A stretch of 64,000 bases of DNA from Accumulibacter sp. (GCA_024235695.1 JACKLX010000007.1:62001-126000); one strand, 5' to 3'; positions 16,731 to 25,988 are shown, numbered from the stretch's first letter. Made by a program: numbers and translations. Notes: a model not told the origin generated them from the sequence alone.

Positions 16731-17902
16731 AACCCGGTGCGCTGCGCGCGGCTGGTGAAGAAGATGCCGCTCGGCGCCTGTGCGGCAAACTCGCCGATCT
16801 TGCCGAAGCTCGCGGTGTCGTAGATCACCACGCGGTTGTCGTCGCGGGCCGACAGCCAGACCTGCTCGCCGCGTGGCGTGAACTCCATGTGCAGGATGGC
16901 CTTGCCTGGCTCGAGCGTCTTCACCACTTGCCCGCTGAGCGTGTCGATCACCTGCACCCAGCCGTTATCGGGAAAGGCGAAATTGACCCACACCTGCCGT
17001 CCGTCAGGCTGGGCCATGACGAAGACCGGCTGCCCCCTGACCTTGATCCGGCCGGCTTCCTGCCAGTCGCTGCCGGCAACGACCAGCACCTCGTGCCGAC
17101 CTATCGCCGGCAGATAGGCCTTGCCCTGCGCCATCGACCAGCCGCGCAGGTGAGGCATCTTGAATACCGGCAGCTTTTCTTCGCCGCGCCCGTAATTCTG
17201 CAGGATCCGCTTCGTCCCCTGCTCGGGCTGCCAGGTATCCAGCAGGACCACACCATCCTCGCCGAACAGCCCGGCCAGATAGTAACGCCCGTCAGGCGTC
17301 ACCAGGCCATCGTAAGGTTGCAGCCCGGCCGGGTAGCGCCGCGTCCTGGGGTTTCGCGGGTCGGAAAAGTCGCTGATCCAGATCTCGCCGCCGTCGAACA
17401 GCGCGTAGGCAAAGCGATTGCCCGACAGATCGGCCAGGCCGACGATTTTCGAAAAGCTTCCCGGCGCGTATTCGGCCGGCACCTCCGAGAGTAACTCGAG
17501 CGTTTCGGAGTCGAAAGCCTTGATGCCGCCCGGCGTGTAGTTCTGCGCCACGACGATCCGGCCATCCTGCGAGATCGAGCCGCCGATGGCATTGCCCGAC
17601 TGCAGGATGCGCTTGACGATCCGTGCTTCGAGCAGATCGACCTTGGTCAGCCCGCCATCACGACCGAAAACGAATGCATAACGCCCGTCGCGCGAGTAAA
17701 CGACCGAGGCGTGCGACAGGTCGCCGAGGCCACCGATGCGCGCATAGGGAGCGCCACGGCTGGTGTCGACCAGGCTAATCTGGCCGCTGGCACGCTCGAT
17801 GACCAGACCGAGGTCGCCGGTACCACGCAACTGCGGCGCGGCACAGCCGCTGACGAGAACGATCAACAACAGGGTGAGCAGTCTGGCAATCATGGTCATC
17901 AC
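16727..17902 (-). CDS. nirF: Heme d1 biosynthesis protein NirF
   Basis: 391-residue beta-propeller protein that catalyses a late step from didecarboxysiroheme derivatives toward heme d1. The N-terminus is a lipoprotein signal with lipobox L-V-S-G-C, so this NirF is probably a periplasmic lipoprotein. Further markers: VYSRDGRYAFVFGRDGGL, GGSISQDGRIVVAQNYTPGG, LQPYDGLVTPDGRYYLAGLF, VFKMPHLRGWSMAQGK. First of four overlapping or abutting nir genes; it begins about 106 bases after the TlpA-type gene that ends the nos cluster. Confidence 0.93.
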   Translation of the reverse strand: MMTMIARLLTLLLIVLVSGCAAPQLRGTGDLGLVIERASGQISLVDTSRGAPYARIGGLGDLSHASVVYSRDGRYAFVFGRDGGLTKVDLLEARIVKRILQSGNAIGGSISQDGRIVVAQNYTPGGIKAFDSETLELLSEVPAEYAPGSFSKIVGLADLSGNRFAYALFDGGEIWISDFSDPRNPRTRRYPAGLQPYDGLVTPDGRYYLAGLFGEDGVVLLDTWQPEQGTKRILQNYGRGEEKLPVFKMPHLRGWSMAQGKAYLPAIGRHEVLVVAGSDWQEAGRIKVRGQPVFVMAQPDGRQVWVNFAFPDNGWVQVIDTLSGQVVKTLEPGKAILHMEFTPRGEQVWLSARDDNRVVIYDTASFGKIGEFAAQAPSGIFFTSRAQRTGF

Positions 17903-18008
17903 TCAAAAAGCGCCTCGAGCGCAGCGGAAAAAACGGTGCCTGGCGTGCGTGCGGCCGGTCCGGACAGCTGCCATTATTCCAGCATTCGCCAGCCGTGCGC
18001 CAGACCGC

Positions 18009-18518
18009 TCAGTCGGCAGTGCGCAGGAGCGACCCGACCGCAGCCTCCATCTCGGCGGCGCTCATGGCGCCGAGCTTGCTGCTGCGGACCTGGCCATCGC
18101 TGTCGATCACGACGGTGAACGGCAGGCCAGCCTTGCTGTTGCCGAGCGAACGCATCAGTTCGATGCTCTGCTCGATGCCACCGATCAACGAGGTATAGCT
18201 CATTTCGTAGGCGCGCGCGAAGTCGCGCACCTTTTCATGTTCCTTGACCTCCTCGACAGCGATGCCGATTACCAGCACGCCCCGATCCTTGTATCTGGCG
18301 TGCAGCCTGGCGAGATCGGGAATCTCCTTGCGGCAGGGCGCGCACCAGCGGGCCCAGAAATTGACCACCAGCGGTTTTCCCCTGAACGACGCCAGCGGCA
18401 CCAGCCGTTGCTCAAGGTTCGCCAGGCTGAGGGCAAAGAAGGCGTCGGCCGAAGGCGCGTCGGCGGTAGCCGAAGCCCCTTGCAAGGTGAACAGCAGCGC
18501 AGCGAGCAAGCGTTTCAT
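18009..18518 (-). CDS. TlpA-family periplasmic thioredoxin
   Basis: 169 residues with a short signal peptide (about 1-20) and a thioredoxin fold carrying the redox motif WCAPC in VVNFWARWCAPCRKEIPDL, then a cis-Pro in AGLPFTVVIDSDG. It probably keeps cysteines or copper-site proteins reduced in the periplasm. Placement 13 bases after nosY suggests a role in NosZ or cytochrome assembly, perhaps reducing the CuA cysteines or NosL; that is inference from context. Confidence 0.88.
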   Translation of the reverse strand: MKRLLAALLFTLQGASATADAPSADAFFALSLANLEQRLVPLASFRGKPLVVNFWARWCAPCRKEIPDLARLHARYKDRGVLVIGIAVEEVKEHEKVRDFARAYEMSYTSLIGGIEQSIELMRSLGNSKAGLPFTVVIDSDGQVRSSKLGAMSAAEMEAAVGSLLRTAD

Positions 18519-18531
18519 CGGCCTGCTCCGC

Positions 18532-19359
18532 TCACGGCAGGTCGCTGCGACGAAAGGTCAGATAGCCCGTCAGCGCCGCCAGCGAACCGATCGCCACCGG
18601 ATAGAGCAAGGCGTAGACGCGATAGCCGGCGCTGCCGAAGAGGTCGAGAATGACGTAGGCCGATGGCCCGAGGACGATCAGTTGCGGATCGAACATGGCC
18701 AGCGAAGCCGTACGAAACACCTGCAGCGGGTTGAGCAACGCGATGGCGACGGCGACTTCGGGCGCCACCCTTCCCTGGATCATCACCCCGAGCAGGATCA
18801 GATCGAGGAACAGCAACATGCTCAACCAGACCATGAACGCCGCGCCCTGCGCGACATCGGTACTGCGCGCCAGCGTCGATATCAGCATGCCGATACCGAG
18901 GAAACACCAGGCCATTGCCGCCAGCAGGCCGGTGTAATAGAAGAACATCGCCCACGGCACTTCGATCGCCTTGAACATCGCCCACAGCACGGCGCCGAAC
19001 ATCGCCACGAAGACCGGCAGGAAGATCGTCACGTAGCGACCGATGATTTTTCCCCAGAACCAGGCCGACAGCGACACCGGCAGCGACAGCAGATATTCGA
19101 AGACGCCCGCCTCGCGATCACCGGCAACCGAGCGTACGGTGGTAATCAGGACAAAGACCGGCAGGATGGCCATGGTCAGCTGGATATAGGTCACCAGCAG
19201 CCGTGACAGACCGATGAAACCCAGCACGCGCGACTCGGTCAGGCCAAACGCGAAGAGCAGCGCGACAATGCCCCCGAAGACCAGGCTGTAGAGCATGAAC
19301 CAGCGCGCCCGCAGCGATTCGACGATATCCAGACGCGCCGTCAGCAGCAGCGAATTCAT
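18532..19359 (-). CDS. nosY: Copper-site maturation ABC transporter permease NosY
   Basis: 275 residues with about six hydrophobic segments (starting near 20, 55, 105, 145, 180 and 240). It matches NosY through ITTVRSVAGDREAGVFEYLL then SLPVS and the C-terminal region. With NosF and NosD it forms the NosDFY complex, which drives assembly of the CuZ site of nitrous oxide reductase. It lies 10 bases after nosL and is followed by the TlpA-type gene. Confidence 0.93.
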   Translation of the reverse strand: MNSLLLTARLDIVESLRARWFMLYSLVFGGIVALLFAFGLTESRVLGFIGLSRLLVTYIQLTMAILPVFVLITTVRSVAGDREAGVFEYLLSLPVSLSAWFWGKIIGRYVTIFLPVFVAMFGAVLWAMFKAIEVPWAMFFYYTGLLAAMAWCFLGIGMLISTLARSTDVAQGAAFMVWLSMLLFLDLILLGVMIQGRVAPEVAVAIALLNPLQVFRTASLAMFDPQLIVLGPSAYVILDLFGSAGYRVYALLYPVAIGSLAALTGYLTFRRSDLP

Positions 19360-19369
19360 CGCGCCTGGC

Positions 19370-19843
19370 TCACTTGCCGCGCGCCAGAATGCGTTGCTTC
19401 ATTTCCTGATAAGAGACCGTCTCGCCATCGGTCGCCGCCGTCGCCGTCGCCGCGAAATGGTAGCCCATCGGGCTCTTCTTGCCAGGCAGGTAATGGGCTT
19501 GCCGGGCGTCGATCCAGCCGCCGGTGCGATAGTCGGCGACCCAGAACTCGGTATTCGCCGTCTCCTCGTTGAACGACCTTTGCGCCAGCCAGAACATTGC
19601 GCAACCGATATCGTCGAACTTCCAGGCCTTGCCCTCGGGATCACGAATCTGTGCTGCGAAACGCTTGTCGCTGATGATCATGCCGCAGCGCGGGTCGACG
19701 TCACGATCCCACTTGACCTGCACCGGCCCGCTGGCCGGTTCGCCGCTGCAGCCGGCCAGGGTGCCGCCGATGCCGAGCAGCGTTGCAAGACCAGGCGCAA
19801 GGCCGATTGCCGGCAGAGCTGTGCAAAAATGACGTCGATTCAT
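19370..19843 (-). CDS. nosL: Copper chaperone lipoprotein NosL
   Basis: 157-residue lipoprotein: signal peptide to lipobox L-A-G-C near residue 32, then the NosL fold with DPRCGMIISDKRFAAQIRDP (Cys-Gly-Met copper ligands), FDDIGCAMFWL and SPMGYHFAATATA. It hands Cu(I) to NosD for CuZ assembly on the periplasmic side. Located between nosF and nosY, 19 bases after the nosF stop. Confidence 0.93.
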   Translation of the reverse strand: MNRRHFCTALPAIGLAPGLATLLGIGGTLAGCSGEPASGPVQVKWDRDVDPRCGMIISDKRFAAQIRDPEGKAWKFDDIGCAMFWLAQRSFNEETANTEFWVADYRTGGWIDARQAHYLPGKKSPMGYHFAATATAATDGETVSYQEMKQRILARGK

Positions 19844-19862
19844 GGCGGCGATTCCTGATGGC

Positions 19863-20735
19863 TTACTGGAGGACGACCGCCGGGTCGACTTCCTTCATTT
19901 CGATCCGCGACAACAGCCCGACGTAGCGCGACACCATGCCGATGAAGCGCAGGCGATCGGGACCGGAAACCTGTCCGTGCCATTCGATACCGTCAGCGCG
20001 GTCGGCGAACTGCCAGGCAACCAGCGTCCTGGCGATGGCCACGTCGGCACGAGCCAGCGTCAGGCGCACCTGGAACAGGGCCGACAGCTTCGACTCCTCG
20101 GCAACGCGGTCGTCGAGAACGATCTTGCCCATGTCCATTTCGACGACACGATTGACCAGCGGCGCGACTTCGTCGAGACGGTGGCTGGAGATGATCATCG
20201 TCGTTTTCTCCAGGCGCTCGGCGAGCAGCGCGAAGAAGATGTGGCGGGCTTCCGGGTCGAGGTTGGCCGCCGGCTCGTCCATCACCAGCACCTGCGCGTC
20301 GCGACCGAGCGCGATGGCGATCAACAGCTTCTGCTTCATTCCCCCCGAGAGGCGATTGAACGGCCGCGCCAGGATCGGTTCGACGTCGAGCCCGAGCCGC
20401 CGGGCAACGGCGTGGATCCTTCCGGCGTCGGTGCGGCACACGGCGGCAGCGAAGCTGACCAGCTGCCCAACCGGCATTTTCAGCGGCGGTGGCAACTGCG
20501 GCACGAAGCCGACCTTGCCGAGCACCTGCGTACGCTCGCTGCGCGGCTCCTTGCCGTCGATCGTCACCGTACCCTGATGGGTATACTCACCCAACAGGCA
20601 GCGGATCAGCGTCGTCTTGCCAGCGCCGTTCGATCCGATCAACGCGATTCGTTCGCCAAGTTCGACCGCCAGATGGACGCTGTCGAGGACTCGGTTCTTC
20701 CGAAAGTCCTTGCCGACGTTTTCAAAACGAATCAT
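19863..20735 (-). CDS. nosF: Copper-site maturation ABC transporter ATPase NosF
   Basis: 290-residue ABC ATPase. Walker A is GSNGAGKTT, signature LSGGMKQK, Walker B VLVMDEPAANLDP, switch His in IISSHRLDEV. It powers the NosDFY complex for nitrous oxide reductase maturation. The ATG at 20735 is chosen: AAGG lies 6-7 bases upstream, whereas the TTG two codons earlier is too close to it. 12 bases separate it from nosH. Confidence 0.94.
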   Translation of the reverse strand: MIRFENVGKDFRKNRVLDSVHLAVELGERIALIGSNGAGKTTLIRCLLGEYTHQGTVTIDGKEPRSERTQVLGKVGFVPQLPPPLKMPVGQLVSFAAAVCRTDAGRIHAVARRLGLDVEPILARPFNRLSGGMKQKLLIAIALGRDAQVLVMDEPAANLDPEARHIFFALLAERLEKTTMIISSHRLDEVAPLVNRVVEMDMGKIVLDDRVAEESKLSALFQVRLTLARADVAIARTLVAWQFADRADGIEWHGQVSGPDRLRFIGMVSRYVGLLSRIEMKEVDPAVVLQ

Positions 20736-20747
20736 TCGCAACCTTGT

Positions 20748-21713
20748 TCAGAGCAGCTTGCTCAGGCCCTTGACATTGAACACCAGTGCGCCGCTGGGAC
20801 AGACATCGACACACAGGCCGCAGCGCGTGCAGTCGGGTCCGATCGGTGTGCTCAACTCGGCAGCGCGACCCTTGATCACCACGTCGAGAACGTGCGGCAC
20901 CAGGCAGACCTTGCGACAATCGCCTTCGTGAAAGCACTTCTCAAGATGGTATTCGACGCGTACCGGCGAAATGGCGCCCACCATACCATAGGTCAGCCCG
21001 ATCGGGCAGACGTAGCGGCACCACGCGCGGCGTGAGTACACCACCTCGAAAGCCAGCAGCAGCAAGACCCAGCCGAGTGCCAGCGAGGGGCCATAGATCA
21101 GTGCCCGCGACAGGATGCCGGTCGGCGAGATGGTCTCGAACACGGTGTAGCCGCTGACCACCGCAAGCAGCGCGAAGATCACCCAGAAGACGGTTCGCGT
21201 AGCGCGATGAAACTCGTGGTCGCTGACCAGTTTCTTGCTCACCAGCTTGAGGTGAAGCGATTCGAACCACTCGGCCAGCAGATGGTAGGGACAGACCCAC
21301 GAGCAGAACGAGCGTCCTCCGAGCACCGCCCAGAGGACAAAGACGGTCGCCGTGCCAATGAACAGATTGACGATGATGTGCTTGTGCGCGAGCATCACCT
21401 GCAACGCCGAGTTGAGGTCAATCAGGTGAAAGCCGACGAAACGCGACGCGGTCAGTGCCCCCTCAAGGATCTGGATGTCCAGCCAGAAAGAAAATGTGAA
21501 CAACAGGTTGGCCAGGATCAACACCAGCCAGCGCCGGTTGCGCCATTTGTGCGTGACCAGTTCGTGGTCACGGGCGTGCTGCTTGAGCGCCTCGAAGTCG
21601 GCCTTGGTCATCCGCTTCAGGCTGTGCACCTGCTTCGCCTCGGGCTTGATCACTTCGGGTTTCTGCGGCGCGGCGCCGAACATCACCCGAATCCGTTCGA
21701 GCTGGCTCATCAT
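20748..21713 (-). CDS. nosH: NapH/NosH-type membrane ferredoxin quinol dehydrogenase
   Basis: 321 residues with about four transmembrane segments and two C-terminal Fe-S motifs. Cytoplasmic or membrane-edge cysteines: SFCSWVCPYHLLAEW and WCRYVCPIGLTYG (NapH-type), CHEGDCRKVC and the ferredoxin motif CTRCGLCVDVCPSGAL. With NosG it probably takes electrons from menaquinol or ubiquinol toward NosZ, replacing NosR in clade II systems. The first of two adjacent ATGs at 21713 overlaps the nosG stop; GGAGAG lies before it. Confidence 0.92.
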   Translation of the reverse strand: MMSQLERIRVMFGAAPQKPEVIKPEAKQVHSLKRMTKADFEALKQHARDHELVTHKWRNRRWLVLILANLLFTFSFWLDIQILEGALTASRFVGFHLIDLNSALQVMLAHKHIIVNLFIGTATVFVLWAVLGGRSFCSWVCPYHLLAEWFESLHLKLVSKKLVSDHEFHRATRTVFWVIFALLAVVSGYTVFETISPTGILSRALIYGPSLALGWVLLLLAFEVVYSRRAWCRYVCPIGLTYGMVGAISPVRVEYHLEKCFHEGDCRKVCLVPHVLDVVIKGRAAELSTPIGPDCTRCGLCVDVCPSGALVFNVKGLSKLL

Positions 21714-22618
21714 GCTCTCCAGGGCTCGCGTTGATCGACAACGATCGCCGCTGGCGTCACCGGGCAGATCATTTCGCAGACGCCGCAGCCGACGCATTGT
21801 TCGAGAACCTGCGGTCGGTACTGCTTACTGCCATCGGCGGCGACTGACTCGTCCATGTGGATCGCATCCTTGATCGGACACTCGCTGACACAGAGGTCGC
21901 AAAGCTCGCGCTGATACGGGTGATCGCGCACCGGTACCGGTTTCCAGCGATCGACCGCCACGTAGCGCAGGCGACCACGGAAGTCGGACCCGCGGGCCTG
22001 GCCGCTGAAGCCCTTGCCCTGAACCGCGAGGCACGCCTCGGGGCGCGACAGGCGCGCTACGCCGATGCGCTCCCTGAGGTTGAGCGTCGGTTCGGGGTCG
22101 TCCTCCTTGGCCTTGAGTACCGGCGGCCGCGCCAGCAGCATGCCGCCACGCGTCGCCAGGGACGACGGTTTGGTATAGGTCAAGGAACCGGTGGGGCAGG
22201 CCAGAATGCACTGAACGGCATCGCACGAGAAATCGCAGGCTTGCGCGCGCGGATCGATATACGGCACGCCAACGCCGAAGCCCTGATCGATGTCGTCAAG
22301 CTTGATCGCCGCCACCGGGCAGACCTGCACGCACTGACCACACTTGATGCACGACGAGAGCAGATCGTTCTCCTCGAGCGCGCCTGGCGGTCGCAGACGC
22401 GACTTTCTGGCGCTGGCCACCGGGATGTAGCCGAGCATCGCGACGCCAAGCACGCCGCCAGCCATCAACAGCGAGCGGATGAACTTGCGCCGGTTCGCCT
22501 GCTTGCGCACCGGCGCCTTCGCCCGCTTGCTGGCGGCGGGCTGCAGCCCGTCAGCGGCCAGCGGCACGGGGGCTGTGGCGGTGGCGGGAGCTTGACCTTC
22601 GCTTTTTCGATCGTTCAT
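21710..22618 (-). CDS. nosG: NapG/NosG-type ferredoxin, Tat-exported
   Basis: 302 residues. A twin-arginine signal is seen in ANRRKFIRSLLMAGGVLG, so it is exported folded. Four [4Fe-4S] clusters are predicted from CIKCGQCVQVCPVA, CDFSCDAVQCILACP, CDLCVSECPIKD and CVGCGVCEMICP. It should pair with NosH as an electron carrier feeding NosZ through the cytochromes. Overlaps nosD at its start and nosH at its end by four bases each. Confidence 0.92.
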   Translation of the reverse strand: MNDRKSEGQAPATATAPVPLAADGLQPAASKRAKAPVRKQANRRKFIRSLLMAGGVLGVAMLGYIPVASARKSRLRPPGALEENDLLSSCIKCGQCVQVCPVAAIKLDDIDQGFGVGVPYIDPRAQACDFSCDAVQCILACPTGSLTYTKPSSLATRGGMLLARPPVLKAKEDDPEPTLNLRERIGVARLSRPEACLAVQGKGFSGQARGSDFRGRLRYVAVDRWKPVPVRDHPYQRELCDLCVSECPIKDAIHMDESVAADGSKQYRPQVLEQCVGCGVCEMICPVTPAAIVVDQREPWRA

Positions 22619-24039
22619 TGAACGGACCTCTTGCTGGTCTCCTGCGACTTGTGGAACACCGGCTGTTCGTCGCGCAAGAGCATGACCGGCGTTGAAAATG
22701 GCGCCAGCCGCTCGAGAAAATCGAGCATTTCCATCATCGGCGCATTGCGGAAGAAGCGCGCGTAGGGCACGTCCATCCAGACTTGATCGGTATAGGCGTA
22801 GAGTTCGTGCGGCCGGTCGCCGACGTTGTCGCCGTTGCGGTCGAAGCCCTGGTAGTCATCCCAATAATTGCCACGCCAGACGTTACGCCGGGCGCTGCCG
22901 CTATCGCCCATCGCGACCTGACTGAGATTGCCCTCGAAAACATTGTCCTCGACGATCGTTCCCTGCTTGTCGGAGAGAAAGCTGACACCGACGCTGTTGT
23001 AGGCAATCCGATTGCCGCGGATGGTGATCGTGCTGTCGGGCTCAAAGGGCGACATGTCGAGACCGACACCGACCGCGCAGTAAATGATCTCGTTACCCTC
23101 GACCAGCACGTTCGACGCTTCCTTGAAACCGACCGCCATGCCGGTCGGGCCGTTGGCATGCGAGAACAGGTTGTTGCGAATCGCGCCGCCGCCGGAATAC
23201 ATCACATTGACGCCGACCGCGTTGTCGTAAAAGCGGTTGCCTTCGACCAGATTGTCGGCGGCAAACATGAAGTGAATCGAGTAGCGACTGCGCCTGGCGA
23301 CGTTGTTGAGGTAGTGGTTTTCGTTCGAGTACCAGGCGACCATGTCGCGCGAATCCTCGATGGTGTTGTCGGCAATCAGGTTGCGATGGCTGTACCACAG
23401 GCGCAGGCTGTCGCCGCGGGTACCGAGGTCGAACGGCTTGGAGCGTATGTGATTGCCGCGCACGGTGTTGTCGTTCGACAGTTTCAGATCGATCCCGAAC
23501 AGGCAGTCGTCGATGCGCAGGTTCTCGACGACGTTGCGGTCGCCGCGAACGTTCAGACAGGCATCGTCGGAATCGTGCGACACGCCGGAATTGGTCAGGT
23601 GCACGCCGCGCAAGACGGCGTCGCTGGCTTCGAGAACGAAAACCGTTCCCTTGCCACCACCATCGACCGTCACTTCGCCGCCACCGTCGATGGTCAGCGT
23701 CTTGTTGACCACCGCCGGACCAGCGTACCGGCCCGGTTTAAGCTGCAGTACCGAGCCTGCAGGCGCGGCATTGATCAATTCCTGAAGAAAGGGCAGGCCA
23801 GCCACCCGTGGCTCGCTTGGAATCGCCGCCTGCTCGCCGATACCGCCCCAGCCCGCCGCTTTCGGCGCGCTCATTTCGCCCAGACGGGAGTCGCCGGACT
23901 CGGCGACCGCCGGTGCACCGCTACCCAGAGTGCCGGTGCGACGCAACGCGGTCAGCGCGTCCTCCGCGCCGCCGGGAGAGGGAAGGACGACCAGAGCAAG
24001 CCCGCAGGCCAGTCCGGCCGCGAGCAGACGGCCAGCCAT
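22615..24039 (-). CDS. nosD: Periplasmic copper-binding maturation protein NosD
   Basis: 474 residues: signal peptide (about 1-26) and a right-handed beta-helix of repeated short parallel strands (VNKTLTIDGGGEVTVDGGGK, NTIEDSRDMVAWYSNENHYL, NNVARRSRYSIHFMFAADNL). NosD binds NosFY and NosL and passes copper to apo-NosZ. The ATG at 24039 has GGAG seven bases upstream; a GTG at 24063 would overlap the preceding gene and adds eight residues. Start codon and preceding stop are five bases apart. Confidence 0.92.
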   Translation of the reverse strand: MAGRLLAAGLACGLALVVLPSPGGAEDALTALRRTGTLGSGAPAVAESGDSRLGEMSAPKAAGWGGIGEQAAIPSEPRVAGLPFLQELINAAPAGSVLQLKPGRYAGPAVVNKTLTIDGGGEVTVDGGGKGTVFVLEASDAVLRGVHLTNSGVSHDSDDACLNVRGDRNVVENLRIDDCLFGIDLKLSNDNTVRGNHIRSKPFDLGTRGDSLRLWYSHRNLIADNTIEDSRDMVAWYSNENHYLNNVARRSRYSIHFMFAADNLVEGNRFYDNAVGVNVMYSGGGAIRNNLFSHANGPTGMAVGFKEASNVLVEGNEIIYCAVGVGLDMSPFEPDSTITIRGNRIAYNSVGVSFLSDKQGTIVEDNVFEGNLSQVAMGDSGSARRNVWRGNYWDDYQGFDRNGDNVGDRPHELYAYTDQVWMDVPYARFFRNAPMMEMLDFLERLAPFSTPVMLLRDEQPVFHKSQETSKRSVQ

Positions 24040-24043
24040 TTCC

Positions 24044-25033
24044 TTACTCCGCTGATCCCTCACGCATCTGCTTGCGCCTGATCAGCAAGGCGAGCAACAG
24101 GCAGACCATCACGCCGAGCAGCAGGGCATAGCCCCAGTAGGGGTACGAATAGGTCGAGAACTGCGCCACCTTGCCTTCGCCAAAGACTGTCGGCATGAAC
24201 GGCTTGACGGTAAAGGCGCCCCAGGGATGCATGTTGTGTCCGAAGAACCACAACCAGCCGGCGTAGGTGATGACGAAAAAGACCGGCAGCAATGCCGGCA
24301 CCAGGGCCAGCAGCAGGGAAAACGAAGGGATGCGCGCGACGCCGGCGAGGACCACGAGCATGGCGACGATGGTGCCGGCGATCACCACGTGCGTGATGCT
24401 GGTGACGTTGTCGCCCCATGCCTTGATCTTCTCGGGTTCGTTGAAGAAGGTCGCCGTTTCGGTGACATAGTGCGCGACGTGCGCCTGCAGACCACCGAGC
24501 AGGTACTGATCGACCAGCAGCCAGCCGGCGACTGCCGCGAAACCGACGGCGAGCACCAGCAGCCTGATCTTGCGGCGCGGCACCATGAAGCCGAGCAGCA
24601 TGACCGTGAAGAAGCCGAAGAAGAACTTCGCCAAAGGCTTTTCGACCGGCGCGCCGGTGGCGATCGGAAACATCCCGACGTAGTGGTTGATGGTGTTCAT
24701 TTCGTGTACGCAATCGAGCCCCTGGGCACCCTTGTCGACGTCCCTGCTCTTGTCGGTGATCGGGTTGTAGCGCTCATCGTCGTGCGACAGGTCCTTCTGG
24801 ATGATCTCACCGGCCATGCGCGTGCCCTTGCCCGCCGCTTTGCAGCCGTTGAACACGCCGTTGAAGTGGAAATGAATGCGGATCCCGTCCGGGAAGGCGT
24901 CCGGGGGATAGTTCGGTGCGGTCAGCGAGACCCACCAGATCGGCGAAAAGTACGCGGCGATCATCAGCGCCACGGCTACCGCGACAAGCGCCGCGACGAT
25001 CGAATTCTGTTTGCTGGCGGGTGCTGCTGACAT
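24044..25033 (-). CDS. Nos-cluster polytopic membrane protein (NosB-like)
   Basis: 329 residues with about six transmembrane helices and a large loop between helix 1 and 2 (SPIWWVSLTAPNYPPDAFPD, then HFHFNGVFNGC). It fits the membrane protein found after nosZ in clade II clusters, often called NosB, whose function is not known. The His- and Cys-bearing loop could bind metal or heme, but that is speculation. GAGG precedes the ATG. It lies after a strong hairpin that separates it from the diheme cytochrome. Confidence 0.82.
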   Translation of the reverse strand: MSAAPASKQNSIVAALVAVAVALMIAAYFSPIWWVSLTAPNYPPDAFPDGIRIHFHFNGVFNGCKAAGKGTRMAGEIIQKDLSHDDERYNPITDKSRDVDKGAQGLDCVHEMNTINHYVGMFPIATGAPVEKPLAKFFFGFFTVMLLGFMVPRRKIRLLVLAVGFAAVAGWLLVDQYLLGGLQAHVAHYVTETATFFNEPEKIKAWGDNVTSITHVVIAGTIVAMLVVLAGVARIPSFSLLLALVPALLPVFFVITYAGWLWFFGHNMHPWGAFTVKPFMPTVFGEGKVAQFSTYSYPYWGYALLLGVMVCLLLALLIRRKQMREGSAE

Positions 25034-25114
25034 TCTCTAATCCTCGTTCGGAGCGCTGCTGCTGGTCTCTGACGGCGTGCAGAATATTATTCTTTACTGA
25101 TTTACGCCGGGGAC

Positions 25115-25144
25115 TAAAGCCCGCCGCGGAAACCGCGGACGGGC
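25115..25144 (-). terminator. Strong hairpin between diheme cytochrome and NosB-like gene
   Basis: On the minus strand GCCCG(T)CCGCGG-ttt-CCGCGGCGGGC forms an 11-pair stem with one bulge, followed by TTTAG. It lies 53 bases past the cytochrome stop and 82 before the next ATG. It is likely an attenuator or processing site giving more cytochrome than membrane protein. Confidence 0.5.
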
Positions 25145-25196
25145 TCTGGTAGCGACAGAAAGCGCTCGTTCTGCTGGCAACTCGTGCGACCGTTGC

Positions 25197-25925
25197 CTAC
25201 TTCTTGGCCACCTTGGGCTTGCACATGTTGCCCGGCATCACCAGGCTCGACTGGTAAGCCGAAATGGCCACCAGTTGATCGTTGTTGTACTTCTTGATGA
25301 TCTTGACCATGTCCGGGTTGGCGTTACGGCGGTGACCGTCGCGGATCTCGGTCATCTGCCGCAAGAGGTACTTGTAGTGCTGGCCGGCGATCACCGGATA
25401 GAACTTCTCCTTGACGCCCTGGCCGTTCGGCCCGTGGCACTCCTTGCACTCCTTCTCGTAGAGCTCCTTGCCGGTCGCCAGCTGCTTGGCGGCGTCGGCA
25501 CCCTCGTACTTGCCGTGATCGACCGGGATGCACAGCGATTCGATGTAGGTTGCAACGTCGGCCAGTTCCTGCGGATCGACCAGGGTCGCGGCGAAGGGAT
25601 ACATCGTCGGGTTGTCGCGCAGACCGGCGCGGATGTCGGCCATCTGCTTGATCAGCACGGTGGTGTGTTGGCCGGCAAGTTGCGGGAAGGTGCCGTCCGG
25701 ACGGCCAGCGCCCGACGGCAGGTGGCAGGCGCCGCAGACCTCGTAGCCCTCCTCGCCGCGCGTCTTGTCGCCCTTGAGCTTCAGCGCCTCGAGCTTCTCG
25801 CCCTCCTGCGCGTTCCACTTGTATTCCTTGCTCTCGATCCCCTGCGCCTTTGGTGCCGGTGGGCCGGCATGGGCGCCGCCGGCGGCGACCATCGCCAGGG
25901 AAACGGCCAGAATCAGTTTGTTCAT
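25197..25925 (-). CDS. Diheme cytochrome c (c4-like) of the nos cluster
   Basis: 242 residues: Sec signal of about 20 residues (ending GGAHA) and two class I cytochrome domains with heme motifs CGACH and CKECH. Each half has the c4-type pattern (FPQLAGQHTTVLIKQM, YPVIAGQHYKYLLRQM) and likely Met axial ligands (PTMYPF, NPDMVK). It is probably the periplasmic electron carrier to NosZ. AGGAG lies 6 bases before the ATG at 25925; the TTG two codons upstream is not needed. A perfect FNR box is centred 70 bases before the start. Confidence 0.92.
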   Translation of the reverse strand: MNKLILAVSLAMVAAGGAHAGPPAPKAQGIESKEYKWNAQEGEKLEALKLKGDKTRGEEGYEVCGACHLPSGAGRPDGTFPQLAGQHTTVLIKQMADIRAGLRDNPTMYPFAATLVDPQELADVATYIESLCIPVDHGKYEGADAAKQLATGKELYEKECKECHGPNGQGVKEKFYPVIAGQHYKYLLRQMTEIRDGHRRNANPDMVKIIKKYNNDQLVAISAYQSSLVMPGNMCKPKVAKK

Positions 25926-25960
25926 TGCCAACTCCTAGTGTTTGAGACTACACAGCGGCC

Positions 25961-25966
25961 AATCTA
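25961..25966 (-). promoter_or_regulatory. -10 element of the FNR-dependent promoter
   Basis: TAGATT on the minus strand, 4 of 6 matches to TATAAT. It sits where a -10 hexamer should be if the FNR box at 25989-26002 is centred at -41.5, predicting a start near 25954. Confidence 0.5.
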
Positions 25967-25988
25967 CCAAGCGACCCGGTATTTGGCG

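Noticed and set aside
22783-24081. 432-codon plus-strand frame opposite nosD
   Set aside because: Antisense shadow of the NosD beta-helix repeats; no start signal.
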